From: Arbacia lixula
Lineage: Eukaryota; Echinodermata; Echinoidea; Arbacioida; Arbaciidae
Direction of reading: 5' to 3'
DNA length: 64,000 nucleotides
NCBI GenBank assembly: GCA_963669155.1
Contig: OZ022576.1
Span: 124,001-188,000 of the forward strand
Below are positions 22,256 to 34,129 of the stretch, in pieces. Positions within the stretch are counted from its first letter, which is position 1; the number at the start of each line of letters is the position of its first letter. A program made the translations under genes and the position numbers. Below the pieces are notes generated by a model that did not search any database, had not been told where the DNA came from, and saw only the letters and a program-made list of their open reading frames with translations.

Positions 22256-23479
22256 TTACTCAGAAGTGCGTCGTTTAAATAGGGCTAGACAATCACGCCT
22301 AAAGCGCTTATTAAGAGCGAGATAGACGAAAATATTGACCGTGTAGTTCACCTTGCGAACTCCGTATCCGAACAAGACAGACCCGATCCCCGCCGGAGTC
22401 ACCAGAAACTCCCTGAGTACATCGGGAGGGAGGTTCTCAAACACAATGGTTGGGAGTGACGTCAGGATGTAGATCACCGTGGCAACCAGCAACATCCGGG
22501 TCATCATGTCTCTCTTTTGCCGCCCAGGCTCGGGCCCGGCCTGCTGTGGTTGTTTCTGTTGGTCTTTGGCTGGATGATCTGCGTTTGGGCCGTCGAATGC
22601 ACGTGCTGCTTTCACCCCGTTGCCGGCTTCGTGATCAGGTTGGCCGTTCTTGATCCCATATTGTTCTTTCTGACTAGCCGTCGGTGGTTCGCAGTCTGCT
22701 GCTTCCCCGGGGCCAGAACGGGCCATCTTGGCCTTGGCTGCTGGAGACTCATCGGTGATGTCAGACGGACTTTGATCAGGTCTGGGTAGGGCACGCACGT
22801 CCGAGGGTATCTGTGAGGACACTGTACTGATGACACTTTTGTCCATCTGTACATGGCTGGTCGGTGCACGCGTGATGCCCTCGTGCCGCTTCTCTGCCAT
22901 CACTCGTCGCTGGCGTTTCATTACTTGCCATATTCTGCCGTAATACCACACGCATATCCCAATAAGTGAGAACAAAGCGTTGATCAGAATACCGTCAAAG
23001 GTCCTTATCCAGTTCGGTGAATTAACGTAGCAAAACTTGCCCTGTGGTCCATCTCCTACAGAAGCGTAGTATCCTACGTGTATGGAGGAGGCTATACTAA
23101 AACTTGCGGCAATTACAGCAGCAACAATTGCTCGATTCTTTGAGCTGTTCCATTTAAGTGGACGGCATATCGCAAGGTATCGATCCGTACCGATTAGGAA
23201 AGTGACGATCGCTGTCGTGAAAGTCGTACTTCGACCAATCAACCACAATTGGGTACAATAAGCGGGGTTGCGCGAATCGTTATCTCGTACCCATATCCAC
23301 GGTACCAGATTCCAAAAGCTGCTCGCCAAATCCGTCATTGCAAGTGCCATCACCAAAATGTCGGTGGAGAGCTTTCTCTTTTTCTTCCAAAAAACGACAA
23401 CGATTATCGAATTTCCGAAAGTACCTGACAGACCAACTACGATGACGTACACGGTGTTTATCAAATTGGTTAACTCCAT
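22256..23479 (-). CDS. Intronless class A (rhodopsin-like) G protein-coupled receptor
   Basis: A single 407-aa frame with seven hydrophobic segments. Landmarks: GN in TM1 (Asn23), LAMTD in TM2 (Asp50), Cys75 before TM3 with likely partner Cys150 in the second extracellular loop, and DRY at 99-101. The N-terminus before TM1 is only about six residues. Intracellular loop 3 is long (roughly 190-325) and rich in Ser, Pro, Gln and charge. TM6 (about 328-346) has SLP but lacks the CWxP tryptophan, and TM7 has NIFVY (382-386) in place of NPxxY. The short C-tail is basic (NKRFRRDC). Ligand and subfamily are unknown; it resembles orphan or peptide-type receptors expanded in marine invertebrates. The upstream in-frame context gives no earlier Met, so this start is preferred. 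Confidence 0.88.
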   Translation of the reverse strand: MELTNLINTVYVIVVGLSGTFGNSIIVVVFWKKKRKLSTDILVMALAMTDLASSFWNLVPWIWVRDNDSRNPAYCTQLWLIGRSTTFTTAIVTFLIGTDRYLAICRPLKWNSSKNRAIVAAVIAASFSIASSIHVGYYASVGDGPQGKFCYVNSPNWIRTFDGILINALFSLIGICVWYYGRIWQVMKRQRRVMAEKRHEGITRAPTSHVQMDKSVISTVSSQIPSDVRALPRPDQSPSDITDESPAAKAKMARSGPGEAADCEPPTASQKEQYGIKNGQPDHEAGNGVKAARAFDGPNADHPAKDQQKQPQQAGPEPGRQKRDMMTRMLLVATVIYILTSLPTIVFENLPPDVLREFLVTPAGIGSVLFGYGVRKVNYTVNIFVYLALNKRFRRDCLALFKRRTSE

Positions 23480-26094
23480 CTTTGATTGTGCCGTCCCAAT
23501 GTAAGAAGCGTTACAAAGTCGTCAATTGTATACCTCTAAGACCGCTCAAACGTTGAATCATCAAACTATGCGCTAACTCAGAGAGAGTTACTCATGTTCA
23601 GTAAAACAGATGTAGTAAACGTCCATTCGCTACAGATGTTTCCGTGTGTGTGCGTTTATTTTTGTTTTTCACGTTTCTGATATATCATATTAACGGAAGT
23701 ATATAAACTGCATATTTTGTTTTCGTTGAAATGTCGTTGAAACTATACACCAGGCACGTAGGTCGGTCGGAATGGAAGGTGTATTGATACTCAAGTGGGT
23801 GAGATAGTTAGAAGTGTCGTGAAACAAAAATTATGATGTGCGCAGTGCTGACACGCTGATAACACGTTTATATAACGATCTATCTCACTGTGTGAACGGA
23901 TGTAATCATCACTGGTACAATAGATTCATACAGGCAGATTCAAGCGCGGTTTCTTTCATTCGGGTTAATGCAAATCCTTCAGAGAAGGGAGCTGATCGCA
24001 CGTCAGCTAGACATGTACGATAATGGACAAGACTTATCCAACTGGAAGCTTATTTACACATCAAACGTGTCAAACGTCGATGAACGTGGGGATACGGGAT
24101 TTGTTTTGTTTTTAAGCACGAGCAAAATACAAAATGACAAGTTATGTAAATCTACCTACAAATATTACACATATAAAAGGCACAAAGAACGGCTCCGAAG
24201 TGAAGTGACAAATACGGGCTTTTATCATCCATTACTGTGCTCGGCTTAACTGGACAAGTTCAACCATCTACCCTAAATGTCTTCTCATCTCTGTACATGC
24301 ACCCACTCCAGCGTCATAAATGGATTACCAGGTGATTAAAATAAGCACGTCATCAGAATGCGAGCGTAATGAGTTTGAACAAGAGCCATTATCACGAAAC
24401 ACTTTTATTTAGGCGCAGTGAGTCAAAAAGTGCGCTGAAAATACATCCATTATCACAACCCTTCAATGGATGCATAAGATCTTCTATTAAAGCGCCATCT
24501 GTTATTTTCCCAAACAGTGAAGTGAGGTGACGATCAGCCCTTTCGCACTTCATGTATTTGTTTGAAGACGCTGAGAGTATCTCGATGTGATTTCTTTAAT
24601 TGTTTCTTAGTCAATTTGCTGGCTGAAATGAAAGTTCTCTTAAATAAATTAATTTTTTAACCTCGTAGACATGGGAAGAATATATTATGATGTTTGTCAA
24701 ATAGGTAATTTGTATTATTGTTTTCAACTAAATCTGTTCTCTCAACGATAACAGTGTATATGGTAAAGCCTTGAATATTCATCTTCCTTACTTACAAAAG
24801 AATTTAGAAGTTGATTTGTTTAATATGCGACCCGCCCATTAGATGACTCCAGGTCATTGTACTGTTAACCCTTACCGTGCGAGGAAGGTATTCATATATG
24901 ATCGCAAGAAATAACACGAAGCTGAAATATGGCCTGGGGCATTCGACGGATGGACAGTTAATACACTGCGTGGTGGTCTAGCGCTGACCAGCTTGGCAGC
25001 AGCCATTTGTATTGCAAGAGATTTTAGTCCTTGACATTTTCAGTCACCTGGCAAAACATGAAGCATTGCTCTTACAAATATAGTAACAATAAACATGTGC
25101 GTTACTTTAATAATACAAACATAATGTGCTTCACTTAAACAATTATACAAGCATAATGTTAATGTGTATGTACATGTTTAGGGAGACACTCAGTCGTCTT
25201 TTCTTTAGGCTTCATGTACCTTGTGTACAAAACATATTTAGGTGCATTCCAGATAGAGGCTGACTAATGAAATAATAGTTCACTTGGTAGATGATTGTTT
25301 ATTCACCAATAATTCTGTTTATTAACAAACGACCTTCACATCATACATTCAACTTCATAAACATATAATACATTGATATGTGCATTTTCTTGTTACCATT
25401 GAGTCACAATTGATCAGTATGTAAATGAACCATGTAACTTTAAGATTGCTTAAACTAAAAAAAAATACAATTAAGGTATTCACAATTCACGTAAATTATG
25501 AAAATTATTATATCAATACATGTAAGTTAACGGTATAGCCGATATAATGACACCCAATCGTAGATAATTACATCATTTCTTTCATTCAAGTAACAAGAAA
25601 TACAGTTTGCAAAGTGATTGTTTCCGTGGACTGACTATGTAATACTTGCAGTATAGATTATCTGATGTCACAAGAGATAGATTCGGAATGCATGCGCCTT
25701 CTGATTTTATATATTACATGTATATTGATAGCTGGAGATTGCACGAAGTAGGCCTTCGAACCCAAGACGGTTAAATTCTTGCAACAGAAGTGAGCTGCTG
25801 TCACGACGACACGGCTTTGCGATAATCTTCATAATACAAATGCTGTCTGTAAGAGAGGAGACAATTGCTGAAATGCATTTGTTTATAATACACGTCTTTC
25901 AGACAACTCGTAACAAATAATGGATACCCCAAGGCTTGCCCGATGTTTGTCCTAATATCCACGGCTAATATATTCGTGGTGCATTCCACTCATTTAAAGT
26001 GAATCAGAAAATACCAGTGAATGTCATAATCTGCAACTACATGTAGTCAGACGCGAAGTTATCATTTATGTGAATACAATGTGAAAAGATAAAT
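23480..26094. other. Intergenic stretch between the GPCR and a LINE
   Basis: AT-rich, with only short unrelated ORFs. The promoter of the GPCR should lie in its left part, but no specific element is evident. Confidence 0.45.
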
Positions 26095-28740
26095 TTGTCG
26101 TTAATATCATTTATTCATTGTAAAAACGAAACAAACAAAATACAACATATTTACATACAAGAAATAATGATATGGACCCCTGAGAAGCAAATCTGTTAAC
26201 AGGCGGGCCCCTTAACATAACAATATACATGTATAAAGATAAATAACAGTAATAAGATACAATTATATGAATTTTCATCATGCGACTAAACGAAATGGGA
26301 AAAAGAGTACCGAAGTGATGTCGTCATATCCATTGTTACAGCGGCTTCTGGTTCTAAACAACATCACTCAATTAAGATTTTCACTCGTCCGACAATGTCT
26401 CGCGAGCTAGCATCGGGCAACCCCGCTATGATCACTGTTGTTCGCTCTACCCTCCTAGTTTAGAACCAGTTGTCTTGACAACATGTGTATATTACGTCAC
26501 ACTTCGGTACTCTATAAGAGAAGGAGAGAGAGGAAGGAAGGAAGAGAGAGAGAGAGAGAAAACTAGGGGTAGAAAATGATGTAAAGAAGTACATTGCAAG
26601 AAGACTATTGAAAAATAGGTTATATGCTTTTAAATACTAATATTTGGGGGAGAAATTTTAACCGTGTGATGGTTGCAATAGATTTTATACTACTACATGT
26701 ATCACAAGAATTGCATTCCTGCACACTGATGAAGCGGACTGAGTGGGAAACTACATTGAAACGAGAGAACGGTTGGTGGAGATTATCTAAATGGCGAGTT
26801 GGGTATGAGTGCAAAGAATAATTTGATTGGAACAAAGGAAGGAAAAGAGAGGGCAGAATTCCCTTGTCAAATGTGTACATGAACAATAATGTACTAAATT
26901 TTATTAGATTAAGAACAAGAAGAAATGTGAAATGTTTAATGATGTTCAAGAACTACAAATTTGTATTTTGGTGAGTTGTTCGCGCATAGGCCGATAGTTT
27001 TCAATATTTTCTATGTTTTCTGTCATATGCAAAGCAATTATTTGATCTATTTTCAATTTGTGAGGAACTATTCCAGAACATAATGACTTATCAAATACTG
27101 TATATCACAAAGTGGACCTACAAAGCAATGTAAAATATTTTTGGCGACTTTAATTGAAATATCATCGGGGCCGTTTGACTTTGATGCTTCCAAATAAAAA
27201 CAAATTCCAACTTTATCACAGGGTAAAAGTGTTTTAACGAGTTGGTGTTATTAACCGTGAGGTATTCCTGAAATTAATGCATTGATGCAGGCATTAGAAA
27301 GTTGTTTGCCAATATTTATGAAATATGAATTAATATAATAAATATATCATTTTTTATGATGTTCACTGGGTTTTATTCTGCTGGTTTCATAAAGTTGATG
27401 CTTAAAGATTGTCCGTCCCTTTTGCAAGCTTAAAATTTGAAATCGTCTATCACGATCGTAAATTGAAGAAAGTGTGATTCAAAACCATTTCTAAGAATAT
27501 AGCATGTTGAAGCTTTCTGTATGTAAAAAAAATTTAGCCGTTAAATTTCAAACTGACTTTTTTCGTACTACGAAAAAAGTATTAGTCTTAGTTACAGTAT
27601 CTATGTGGTTATTATGCGTGTGTGAAATCCTAATTTGATGAGTAACTACCAAACTTTGGAGATGATTCCTTCCATAGAACAATTTTTTTCATAATGCGTT
27701 TTATAATTTAATAAACAGATTAATCAATAAAGCAGATATTTCAACACAAACTGCTAAGAGCCTGAGGTAAAGACTATTAATCAGACGTTGTTTACGTGCA
27801 TTATTTGAATTTTACACTACGTATCAGTTTGAAATTTTGAATATAGAGCTTGCTCACACTTCTATATATGTTTTGCCAATGTTTCGATGGTTTTGGGGTG
27901 ATCTGAAAAAGGGACTGGCTGTCTTTAAGTTTTACAGAATATAGTATACCATCCACAAGCCATGTCTCACAATATTTTGCATCTCTTTTTAACACGTTTT
28001 AACACCTCACCTGTGACCAATCAATTGATGATAATCTTTGATTCTGTAAATGAATATTCGAATTATTACACAAGCGTGTTTAACCTTAGTCTGGATTGAC
28101 TATTACAATTATGTTGGTATATTCCTACATATACAATATATTGGAAAGTGGTCAGAAGATCGGAGTAAATAAGGCCAGAATATTTTTTAGATTGAATTGT
28201 ATTTGTGTATATATTGTCTTTTAAGGTTGCATTGCTACAAGAAATGCGTGTTGGTTTTATAATAAGTGCAACATATCGTGTAAGAATATGGTAACTAAAA
28301 GGGCATTAGTGTAGCCATGGACTACATAGTTAAGAAGATTTATATGAAAATCTCCATAATGTATATTCCTTCCTTCAACTGTCCAATATATGTAGTACAG
28401 ATTGCATTTTCTCATTAAAAGCTGACATATCTTTTGAGAAATTTCAACAAAGATTAGTTCATGATTACTAACAGAACATGATAGATAAGAACAAGTTATA
28501 AATGTACAGTTATTTTTAATATAAAGGGCAACTCCACCACCTCTCCTGTTTGGTCTACATTGATTCATAAGATAATAATTTTCAATATCCTACATATTTA
28601 CGTATCTATATTACTATTAAACCTAGTATCAGATACTGTAACTAATCTGAAATTGTGATCAAGGGATGGCATTAATAATTGTATTTCATCAAACTTACTT
28701 TTCACACTTCTTGCATTAAGGTATAACATGGAAAATGAAC
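26095..28740 (-). mobile_element. Decayed APE-type non-LTR retrotransposon, EN to 3' end
   Basis: Minus-strand order matches one LINE. 28735-28257: endonuclease N-terminal motifs (LYLNARSVKSKFDEIQLL, then NQCRPNRRGGGVALYI). 27225-26945: reverse transcriptase motifs (SNGPDDISIKVAKNIL, VGPLCDI, PHKLKIDQIIA, IENYRPM). 26949-26620: C-terminal region (LIKFSTLLFMYTFDKGILP, HSYPTRHLDN, VSHSVRFISVQ). 26230-26095: a 3'UTR-like block with GGGGCCCGCCTGTTAACAG and a terminal AATGAATAAATGA. Frameshifts and a missing catalytic core show it is inactive. A MITE (26304-26514) sits in its 3' part. Whether all blocks come from one insertion is inference. Confidence 0.75.
26304..26514. mobile_element. MITE with ~55-bp imperfect terminal inverted repeats
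   Basis: The left end AGAGTACCGAAGTG through CTGGTTCTAAAC is matched, inverted, by the right end GTTTAGAACCAG through CACTTCGGTACTCT. Total about 211 bp with no coding capacity. It appears nested in LINE sequence. Confidence 0.75.
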
Positions 28741-29134
28741 ATCTTTATCACGACTTCAATTTTCAAATGTTGTAATTGATCTGAATTGAATTGGCATGGT
28801 TATTTAACATGTTTAAATAGAAAAAAGCAAACATAGTCAAGAAAACCCCATCGTCATTGATGAATGGGAAAGTGTCAGATACGCACTTTATACATAACCA
28901 TGGTTCAGTAAAAGGAGATAAGGAAGAGATGTCGCATTTCACATACAAACACATTCACTCAAGTATGTTACACAAAATAAAATAATCAACAAAAAAAAAA
29001 CAAGAGTAATATTACAACTGAGACAGGGGCATGGTAGTAGCCTGTGAAAAACAAAGTCAGAGTCTGTATGACACAACCCGGCACATAGTGTTCATAAGAG
29101 ATAGTGTGTATTCAACAAATAGTCTGATTTAATT
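28741..29134. other. Short interval downstream of the LRR-Ig gene
   Basis: Likely 3'UTR and flank of the minus-strand LRR-Ig gene. I see no canonical AATAAA on the minus strand here, so the poly(A) site is not placed. Confidence 0.35.
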
Positions 29135-32100
29135 CTACAGTCTCTCATTGCATGCAAAGATATAACAGACTATAATGATGAATTGACATATACCCGTAAG
29201 CGTGTACGACTGCTTGCCCCTGCAGGCAATACGGGGCGTACTATTCGATGAGGCGTAATGTCCTGCAGGCGTTGTCAAGCTGGTCTCCCCACTGTCGTTG
29301 GCGGCGTTCTCACGAACCACGGATGGATTGGCCTTTGCGGAAGGTAGGAGCTGTACATGGTGAATGTCAACCACGCAGACTATTGACAGATTCCCCTCCT
29401 CCTGCCAGGCCTCACCCTCCGTGGTCACCACGGCGTGAATAGAGAGAAGGAGTGAACTGTGCCAAGCGTCACTGGCTCGACACTCTACCGATATATTTAT
29501 ACCTTGGTTGTACGACTGATTTGAAGGGAGTTCGAGCCAGAGAAGAGTGTCATGATTGGATGCGACCACGACATGCTCAGTGTTGGTTTGTTTAAGAATG
29601 GTTTCAGGGGACTGTATGAAGCTCCATTCGATCCGAGGCGCAGGATGGGATGTTACAGGGCACTGGAGCAAGACAGTGGCGTCATCCGCTATGTTACAGG
29701 GCTCTTCATCGGTAACATACAACGGACAAGGAAAGTCATTTTTTAACAGATGCATGACCTCTACTTCGGACGTCATTGGTGAAGAAGAACATGTCCCATA
29801 GATAGTGATATCGTCTTCAACATCAACCAACCACCGTTGAGAACAGTCGCACCTCAAGCTGTTGGCTGAGAGATCGACCTTGGTCACAAAAAGAGGCATT
29901 GACTGAGCACTCACAGGTAATAATTCTTTCCCTATCGTGGTGAGGGAGTTATTACTTAAATCCAGTGTAACCAACACGAACAATATTCCGTATATGCCAT
30001 CGCGACATTTCCAACCTGGAAATCTTGCCAGGCCATTTCCAGATAAACTGAGTTGTTGGAGAGGATGGGTGAAATTTATTCCCAATTGACACGCAGTTAT
30101 GAACTTAATGCGGTTGTTATCAAGGTATAAAAATCTGAGTTTGGGAAACTGAATGAGAATAGGTCCAAGTTGGAATGACTGTAAAGAGTTTCCGCTAAAG
30201 TTGAAAAGCTTAACTTTCTGACCATGCCAATGCGGAATATCCACTAAGCCGCTCTCGACCAAGTGCAAAGTATTTGTGTTCCCCAGCACGATATCCTCAG
30301 ACATATCGAATCCTTTGAATGATATGTTGCGTAAAACGAAAACATGTGCAGAATCTTTCGTCACATTATGCTGATTTAGTATTTCTCTTGATCGGTTATA
30401 TACCATGCAACTTCCGTGGGTTCTTTCAACATGAACCCCTGTCAGAAGAACATGGTTGGGAAGGCACAATATGCTATCAGGAACCTTGGATACGAGACCA
30501 CCCTGGATAAATAGGTGTGTTGTCTTAACTAAGTCTACCACACATGATGGTTGAAGTGAAGTGAGGTCAATGCCCAACGTCTGTATTTCACGAATCGCTG
30601 CACAGGTGATATTACCTTGTTTAATGGGATTACCATTTATTTTCAAAGTCTTGATATAGTGTAATTCTAGGAAGTCATCATTATTGAAATGAGTAATATG
30701 ATTATGACTTATGTCAAAATATTGTAGTGAAGGAAATGTACGGGAAATGTTGTATGGTATTGATTTCAAGTTGTTCCCATAAAAATCTAATTTTACCATT
30801 GAATAGAAAACGCTGTTCAGTGTTGGAAATATTTGAAGGCCCGTATTTCTCAGAGACAAACCTTTTAGTTTGGGGATGTTATAAAAAGTATCATTGTCAA
30901 TGTATTTTATTGGATTGTTGTCAAGATTTAAAGAAATGAGTCTTGGCAGAGCTGTAAATTGAGAGATAGTTTGGATTACATTGTCGGAAAGATGTAGATC
31001 AACTAAACTGTACAGATAGCGAAACGACTCGGATTCAATTCTTGATATTGCATTTCCCCGACAATCCATTGACCTGACACTGGGAATGCCGGAAAGATTG
31101 GACACCATTGTAAAACGATTGCTCGCCATAGTTAGTATTTGAAGTTTAGGGAGAAATGCTAGCCCGTTAGAATCGATTCTTGTAATGCAATTTCTTTCGA
31201 GGTGAATTTCGGTTAGCTTTGGATTATTGAATTTCCCTGAAAGCGACAAAATAGAATTGTCTTCGAAATATATTCGCTCTAAGTTACGTAAGTTTTCAAA
31301 CGGGAAACTCGTGAAAGCAGTTATTCTGTTGTTCGTCAATTTTAGTTCTTCAAGAGCCCAAAGACGGCTGATATCTGGGACAGTTTTGAACAGATTATGG
31401 GAAAGAGTGAGCCTCGTAATAGATGAAACATTTGCAAGACCCGTTATGCTTTTGATAGAATTTGAAGCAAGGTCTAGGCGCAATAGGTGTGGGTGTTCGA
31501 CCAGATGCACGCAGGGAATGTGTCCGTTGGTCATCTGTAGCGTGGTCAGCAGAGGCGCACTTGCCTGAAGGTTGGCCACGTAGCCACTATCAGTGACGTC
31601 ACTCAACACTATCGCAGTCAATCTAGGAAGATATGGAATGGGACTTTGTACAGCATTTCTTTGGTCATGAATCCAAGCAACTTCCAAGTTAGGAGTGTGC
31701 ACTAATGAGGACAAATCATTGAGATTATTTCCATTAAGGGAGATATGGATAAGTGCAGCGGGTAGCGACCGTTTCTCCATTGTCCGTATTCTGTTAAAAC
31801 GCAGATCTATGTAACGCAACTTTGGAAGAGATAGCGTACCATCAGGGATGTAATGGATACGGTTTTCATTTAATGCCAGATAAACAAGTCTGTGAAGTCC
31901 GATGAAAGATTGATTAGAAACGGTTTTTATCAGGTTTTTATTCAGAATTAGATAGGTAAGATTCGGTGAAAACATTTCCCCTTGTATGTCGCGAACTTTA
32001 TTGAAACTCAGGTCTAAATGAACAAGATTCGGTACATTGGAGCCGAAGAAGGGTGGGATCTCTTGAATAGCATTGTGCTTTATCTCGAGATACGTCAATG

Positions 32101-32500
32101 AATTGAAATTCTGCAATCTTGGGATTTCCCCCAGGATATTATGAACTAGGGAAAGTCTTTTGAGCACAAGAAGCTCACGAATAAGAGAACGGTCGATGGA
32201 GCGGAGAGCAATGGCATAAAGTTGAAGAAAAGTGACATTCCGGAATGAATGAAATAAGCTTGTAGCCGGAGAGATCGACTGATTTTCGAGGTGGATGTTG
32301 CCAAGGTCTTCCGTGTTATCCGCTCTCTCCTGACTGAATATCTGCTTTGCTTGAGGGAAGTCAGCGCAGGAGATCTTAGTGCGCTTAACAGTACAGTGAC
32401 ACAATCGGCAAAAATCTATGTCTTGTGGTCTGCTCAGTTGAACCAAGATAAAGAAATGCACTGCTAGCCAAAATTGTAGAGTTGAATGTGTCTTTGCCAT
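29135..32500 (-). CDS. Large extracellular leucine-rich repeat protein with one Ig domain
   Basis: Intronless coding frame of 1121 aa. I start at the Met at 32500 (MAKTHSTLQFWLAVHFF), which begins a signal peptide; it lies just after a strong acceptor (TATTTTTTTCAG, exon from 32530), so the 36 extra in-frame residues upstream are probably intron. Order: Cys-rich LRR N-cap (CRLCHC, about 31-45), a long LRR block with LxxLxLxxN patterns to about 630, a non-LRR island with four or so Cys (about 630-760), a few more LRRs, an LRR C-cap (NSLRCDCSQRW, about 880), an Ig-like domain (about 928-1023, with C..W..C spacing), and a C-terminal hydrophobic end (GICQFIIIVCYIFA) that suggests a GPI signal or a membrane anchor with almost no cytoplasmic tail. 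No TIR domain is present. The family acts in adhesion, neural or immune recognition; the exact role is unknown. Confidence 0.88.
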   Translation of the reverse strand: MAKTHSTLQFWLAVHFFILVQLSRPQDIDFCRLCHCTVKRTKISCADFPQAKQIFSQERADNTEDLGNIHLENQSISPATSLFHSFRNVTFLQLYAIALRSIDRSLIRELLVLKRLSLVHNILGEIPRLQNFNSLTYLEIKHNAIQEIPPFFGSNVPNLVHLDLSFNKVRDIQGEMFSPNLTYLILNKNLIKTVSNQSFIGLHRLVYLALNENRIHYIPDGTLSLPKLRYIDLRFNRIRTMEKRSLPAALIHISLNGNNLNDLSSLVHTPNLEVAWIHDQRNAVQSPIPYLPRLTAIVLSDVTDSGYVANLQASAPLLTTLQMTNGHIPCVHLVEHPHLLRLDLASNSIKSITGLANVSSITRLTLSHNLFKTVPDISRLWALEELKLTNNRITAFTSFPFENLRNLERIYFEDNSILSLSGKFNNPKLTEIHLERNCITRIDSNGLAFLPKLQILTMASNRFTMVSNLSGIPSVRSMDCRGNAISRIESESFRYLYSLVDLHLSDNVIQTISQFTALPRLISLNLDNNPIKYIDNDTFYNIPKLKGLSLRNTGLQIFPTLNSVFYSMVKLDFYGNNLKSIPYNISRTFPSLQYFDISHNHITHFNNDDFLELHYIKTLKINGNPIKQGNITCAAIREIQTLGIDLTSLQPSCVVDLVKTTHLFIQGGLVSKVPDSILCLPNHVLLTGVHVERTHGSCMVYNRSREILNQHNVTKDSAHVFVLRNISFKGFDMSEDIVLGNTNTLHLVESGLVDIPHWHGQKVKLFNFSGNSLQSFQLGPILIQFPKLRFLYLDNNRIKFITACQLGINFTHPLQQLSLSGNGLARFPGWKCRDGIYGILFVLVTLDLSNNSLTTIGKELLPVSAQSMPLFVTKVDLSANSLRCDCSQRWLVDVEDDITIYGTCSSSPMTSEVEVMHLLKNDFPCPLYVTDEEPCNIADDATVLLQCPVTSHPAPRIEWSFIQSPETILKQTNTEHVVVASNHDTLLWLELPSNQSYNQGINISVECRASDAWHSSLLLSIHAVVTTEGEAWQEEGNLSIVCVVDIHHVQLLPSAKANPSVVRENAANDSGETSLTTPAGHYASSNSTPRIACRGKQSYTLTGICQFIIIVCYIFACNERL

Positions 32501-32577
32501 CTTCGCAGCTTCGTAAATATGCCCGAAAGTCTGAAAAAATAGAAAAATACCAGATAAGAACGTTCGTATATTCATTA

Positions 32578-33050
32578 AGTTAAAGGGAAGGTTTACACTG
32601 AACTTCAAATGATTTTGAGTAGCAGAAAAATGAAAGAAACAAATTAATGAAAGTTTGACGAAAATCCGTCAGACAATATGAAAGTTATGATTACTTTTCT
32701 GTTTTAAATTTGTGACGTCATGTGCAAGCTGCTCTCTCATATGCTGTGAGCGGTTAAATTCCATAAATTGCCCTTTTTGGTATGTTTTTTTCATGACGGA
32801 AGAAAATGCCACACAGGTATATGTATAAAAAACATGATATATCAAATGCACACATATTTTATCAATTATTTTGATAATTTGCTTTGCCTTTTTCCACAAA
32901 AAACGACTTTATAGCAGGGTACCTTGCAAGTCACGTCACAAAATTTCGAATTTGAAAATTCATAAATTTATTGTTCTTTGTCGGATTTTTGTCAAATCTT
33001 CTCTAATTTGTTTCCTTCGGTTTCTGCTGTTATTTAACCCAACTTAAGGC
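32578..33050. mobile_element. TTAAAGGG-type MITE, copy A
   Basis: Begins TTAAAGGGAAGGTTTACACT and shares with copies B and C the order GAAAGAAAC, GTCAAA/GTCAGA, AAAGTTATGAT, GTGACGTCA, and an inverted second half ending in TTTCGTCAAA-like and TTTCTGCT blocks. It lies immediately upstream of the LRR-Ig gene; the in-frame upstream extension of that gene (MKFSVNLPFNL) is encoded by this element. Confidence 0.65.
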
Positions 33051-33259
33051 TGGATATAATTTGTCTTACTGAAGCTAAACAATTTACGTATCTTTACAAG
33101 GAAAAGTCAAATTAAAGTGAATCTTTGTACGGTGGAATTCATGGTATATTGGTGTCTTAATTAGAGAAAAAATATTGAAATATGTGTCAGTTTTAAGAAA
33201 TGCAAAATCAGAAACAGTGTTTTAGATACAAATCGGTTAAAAAGCTTTTTCATTTTCAT

Positions 33260-34110
33260 TTATCCTAGGTATCATTTACATTCCTCCAGAACATTCTAAT
33301 TATTATAATGAATCTATGTTTCATGACATTGCTGCTGCTGATTTATTAATGTTAAAGAACGTGCATGATTTATGAATCTTGTTTGTGTGAAATACAGGAA
33401 TGGTAACTGCAAAACAGTCTAAAGTTTAATCTAGGAAAAACGGAAGTTGTGCATGTAAAATCTCGTGATAAATTACAACCAGCGCTGTCAATAACGGTTT
33501 CGGATATTTCCGTTTTGCCAGGTTCAAAAGCACGTTACCTTGAAGCTATTGTTCAGGATGATCTGAGTATGAACACTCACATTGAAAATATTTGTACATC
33601 GGCTGCCATTGTACTGCATAGGATTGGGAAGATTAGGCATTTTTTGGATAAAGCGGCCACAGAGAGGCTCGTTCACTCATTTATATTTAGTTACTGAGAT
33701 TTCGATAATGGTCAGTTTTTTGGGAATCTCCTAGACTAAACTAAATAAACTCCAACGTGTACAGAATTCAGCGGCAAGGCTTGTGACGCGAAAAAGGAAA
33801 TTTGAACGCATATAACTCCGATCCGACGTAATCTCCATTGGCTTCCGATAAGGGCTCATATTTAGTTTAAAATCCTCACTCTTGTATTGAAATGCCTATG
33901 TGGAAATGCTCCTGTCTATGTTACTGAACTCATTAAACGATTCCAGCCTAGTCGTAATCTTCGTTCTTAATCCAGAAATCTTCTCTCTTAAATCTAAGAC
34001 ATTCGGTGATAGACCTTTTGCAAATACGGCACCCAAATTATGGAATAACCTCCCCCCAAGGCATTAGACCATTGACAGACTTCAATCAGCTCAAATATCT
34101 ATTTGATAAT
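33260..34110 (+). mobile_element. L2/CR1-like LINE fragment (EN scrap and RT C-terminus)
   Basis: Plus-strand frames read IIYIPPEHSNYYNESMFHDI (an endonuclease block) near 33270, then LNLGKTEVVHVKSRDK, ARYLEAIVQDDLSMNTHI and ICTSAAIVLHRIGKIR, and after frameshifts KLQRVQNSAARLVTRKRK, LHWLPIRAHI and KLWNNLP. This is the classic C-terminal half of an L2-type reverse transcriptase. Multiple frameshifts mark it as dead. Confidence 0.85.
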
Positions 34111-34129
34111 TATTAGTTATTTTCAAATA

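Noticed and set aside
32501..32608. Upstream 36 codons of the LRR-Ig reading frame
   Set aside because: They cross a strong acceptor (TATTTTTTTCAG) and run into a MITE, while the Met at 32500 begins a signal peptide.
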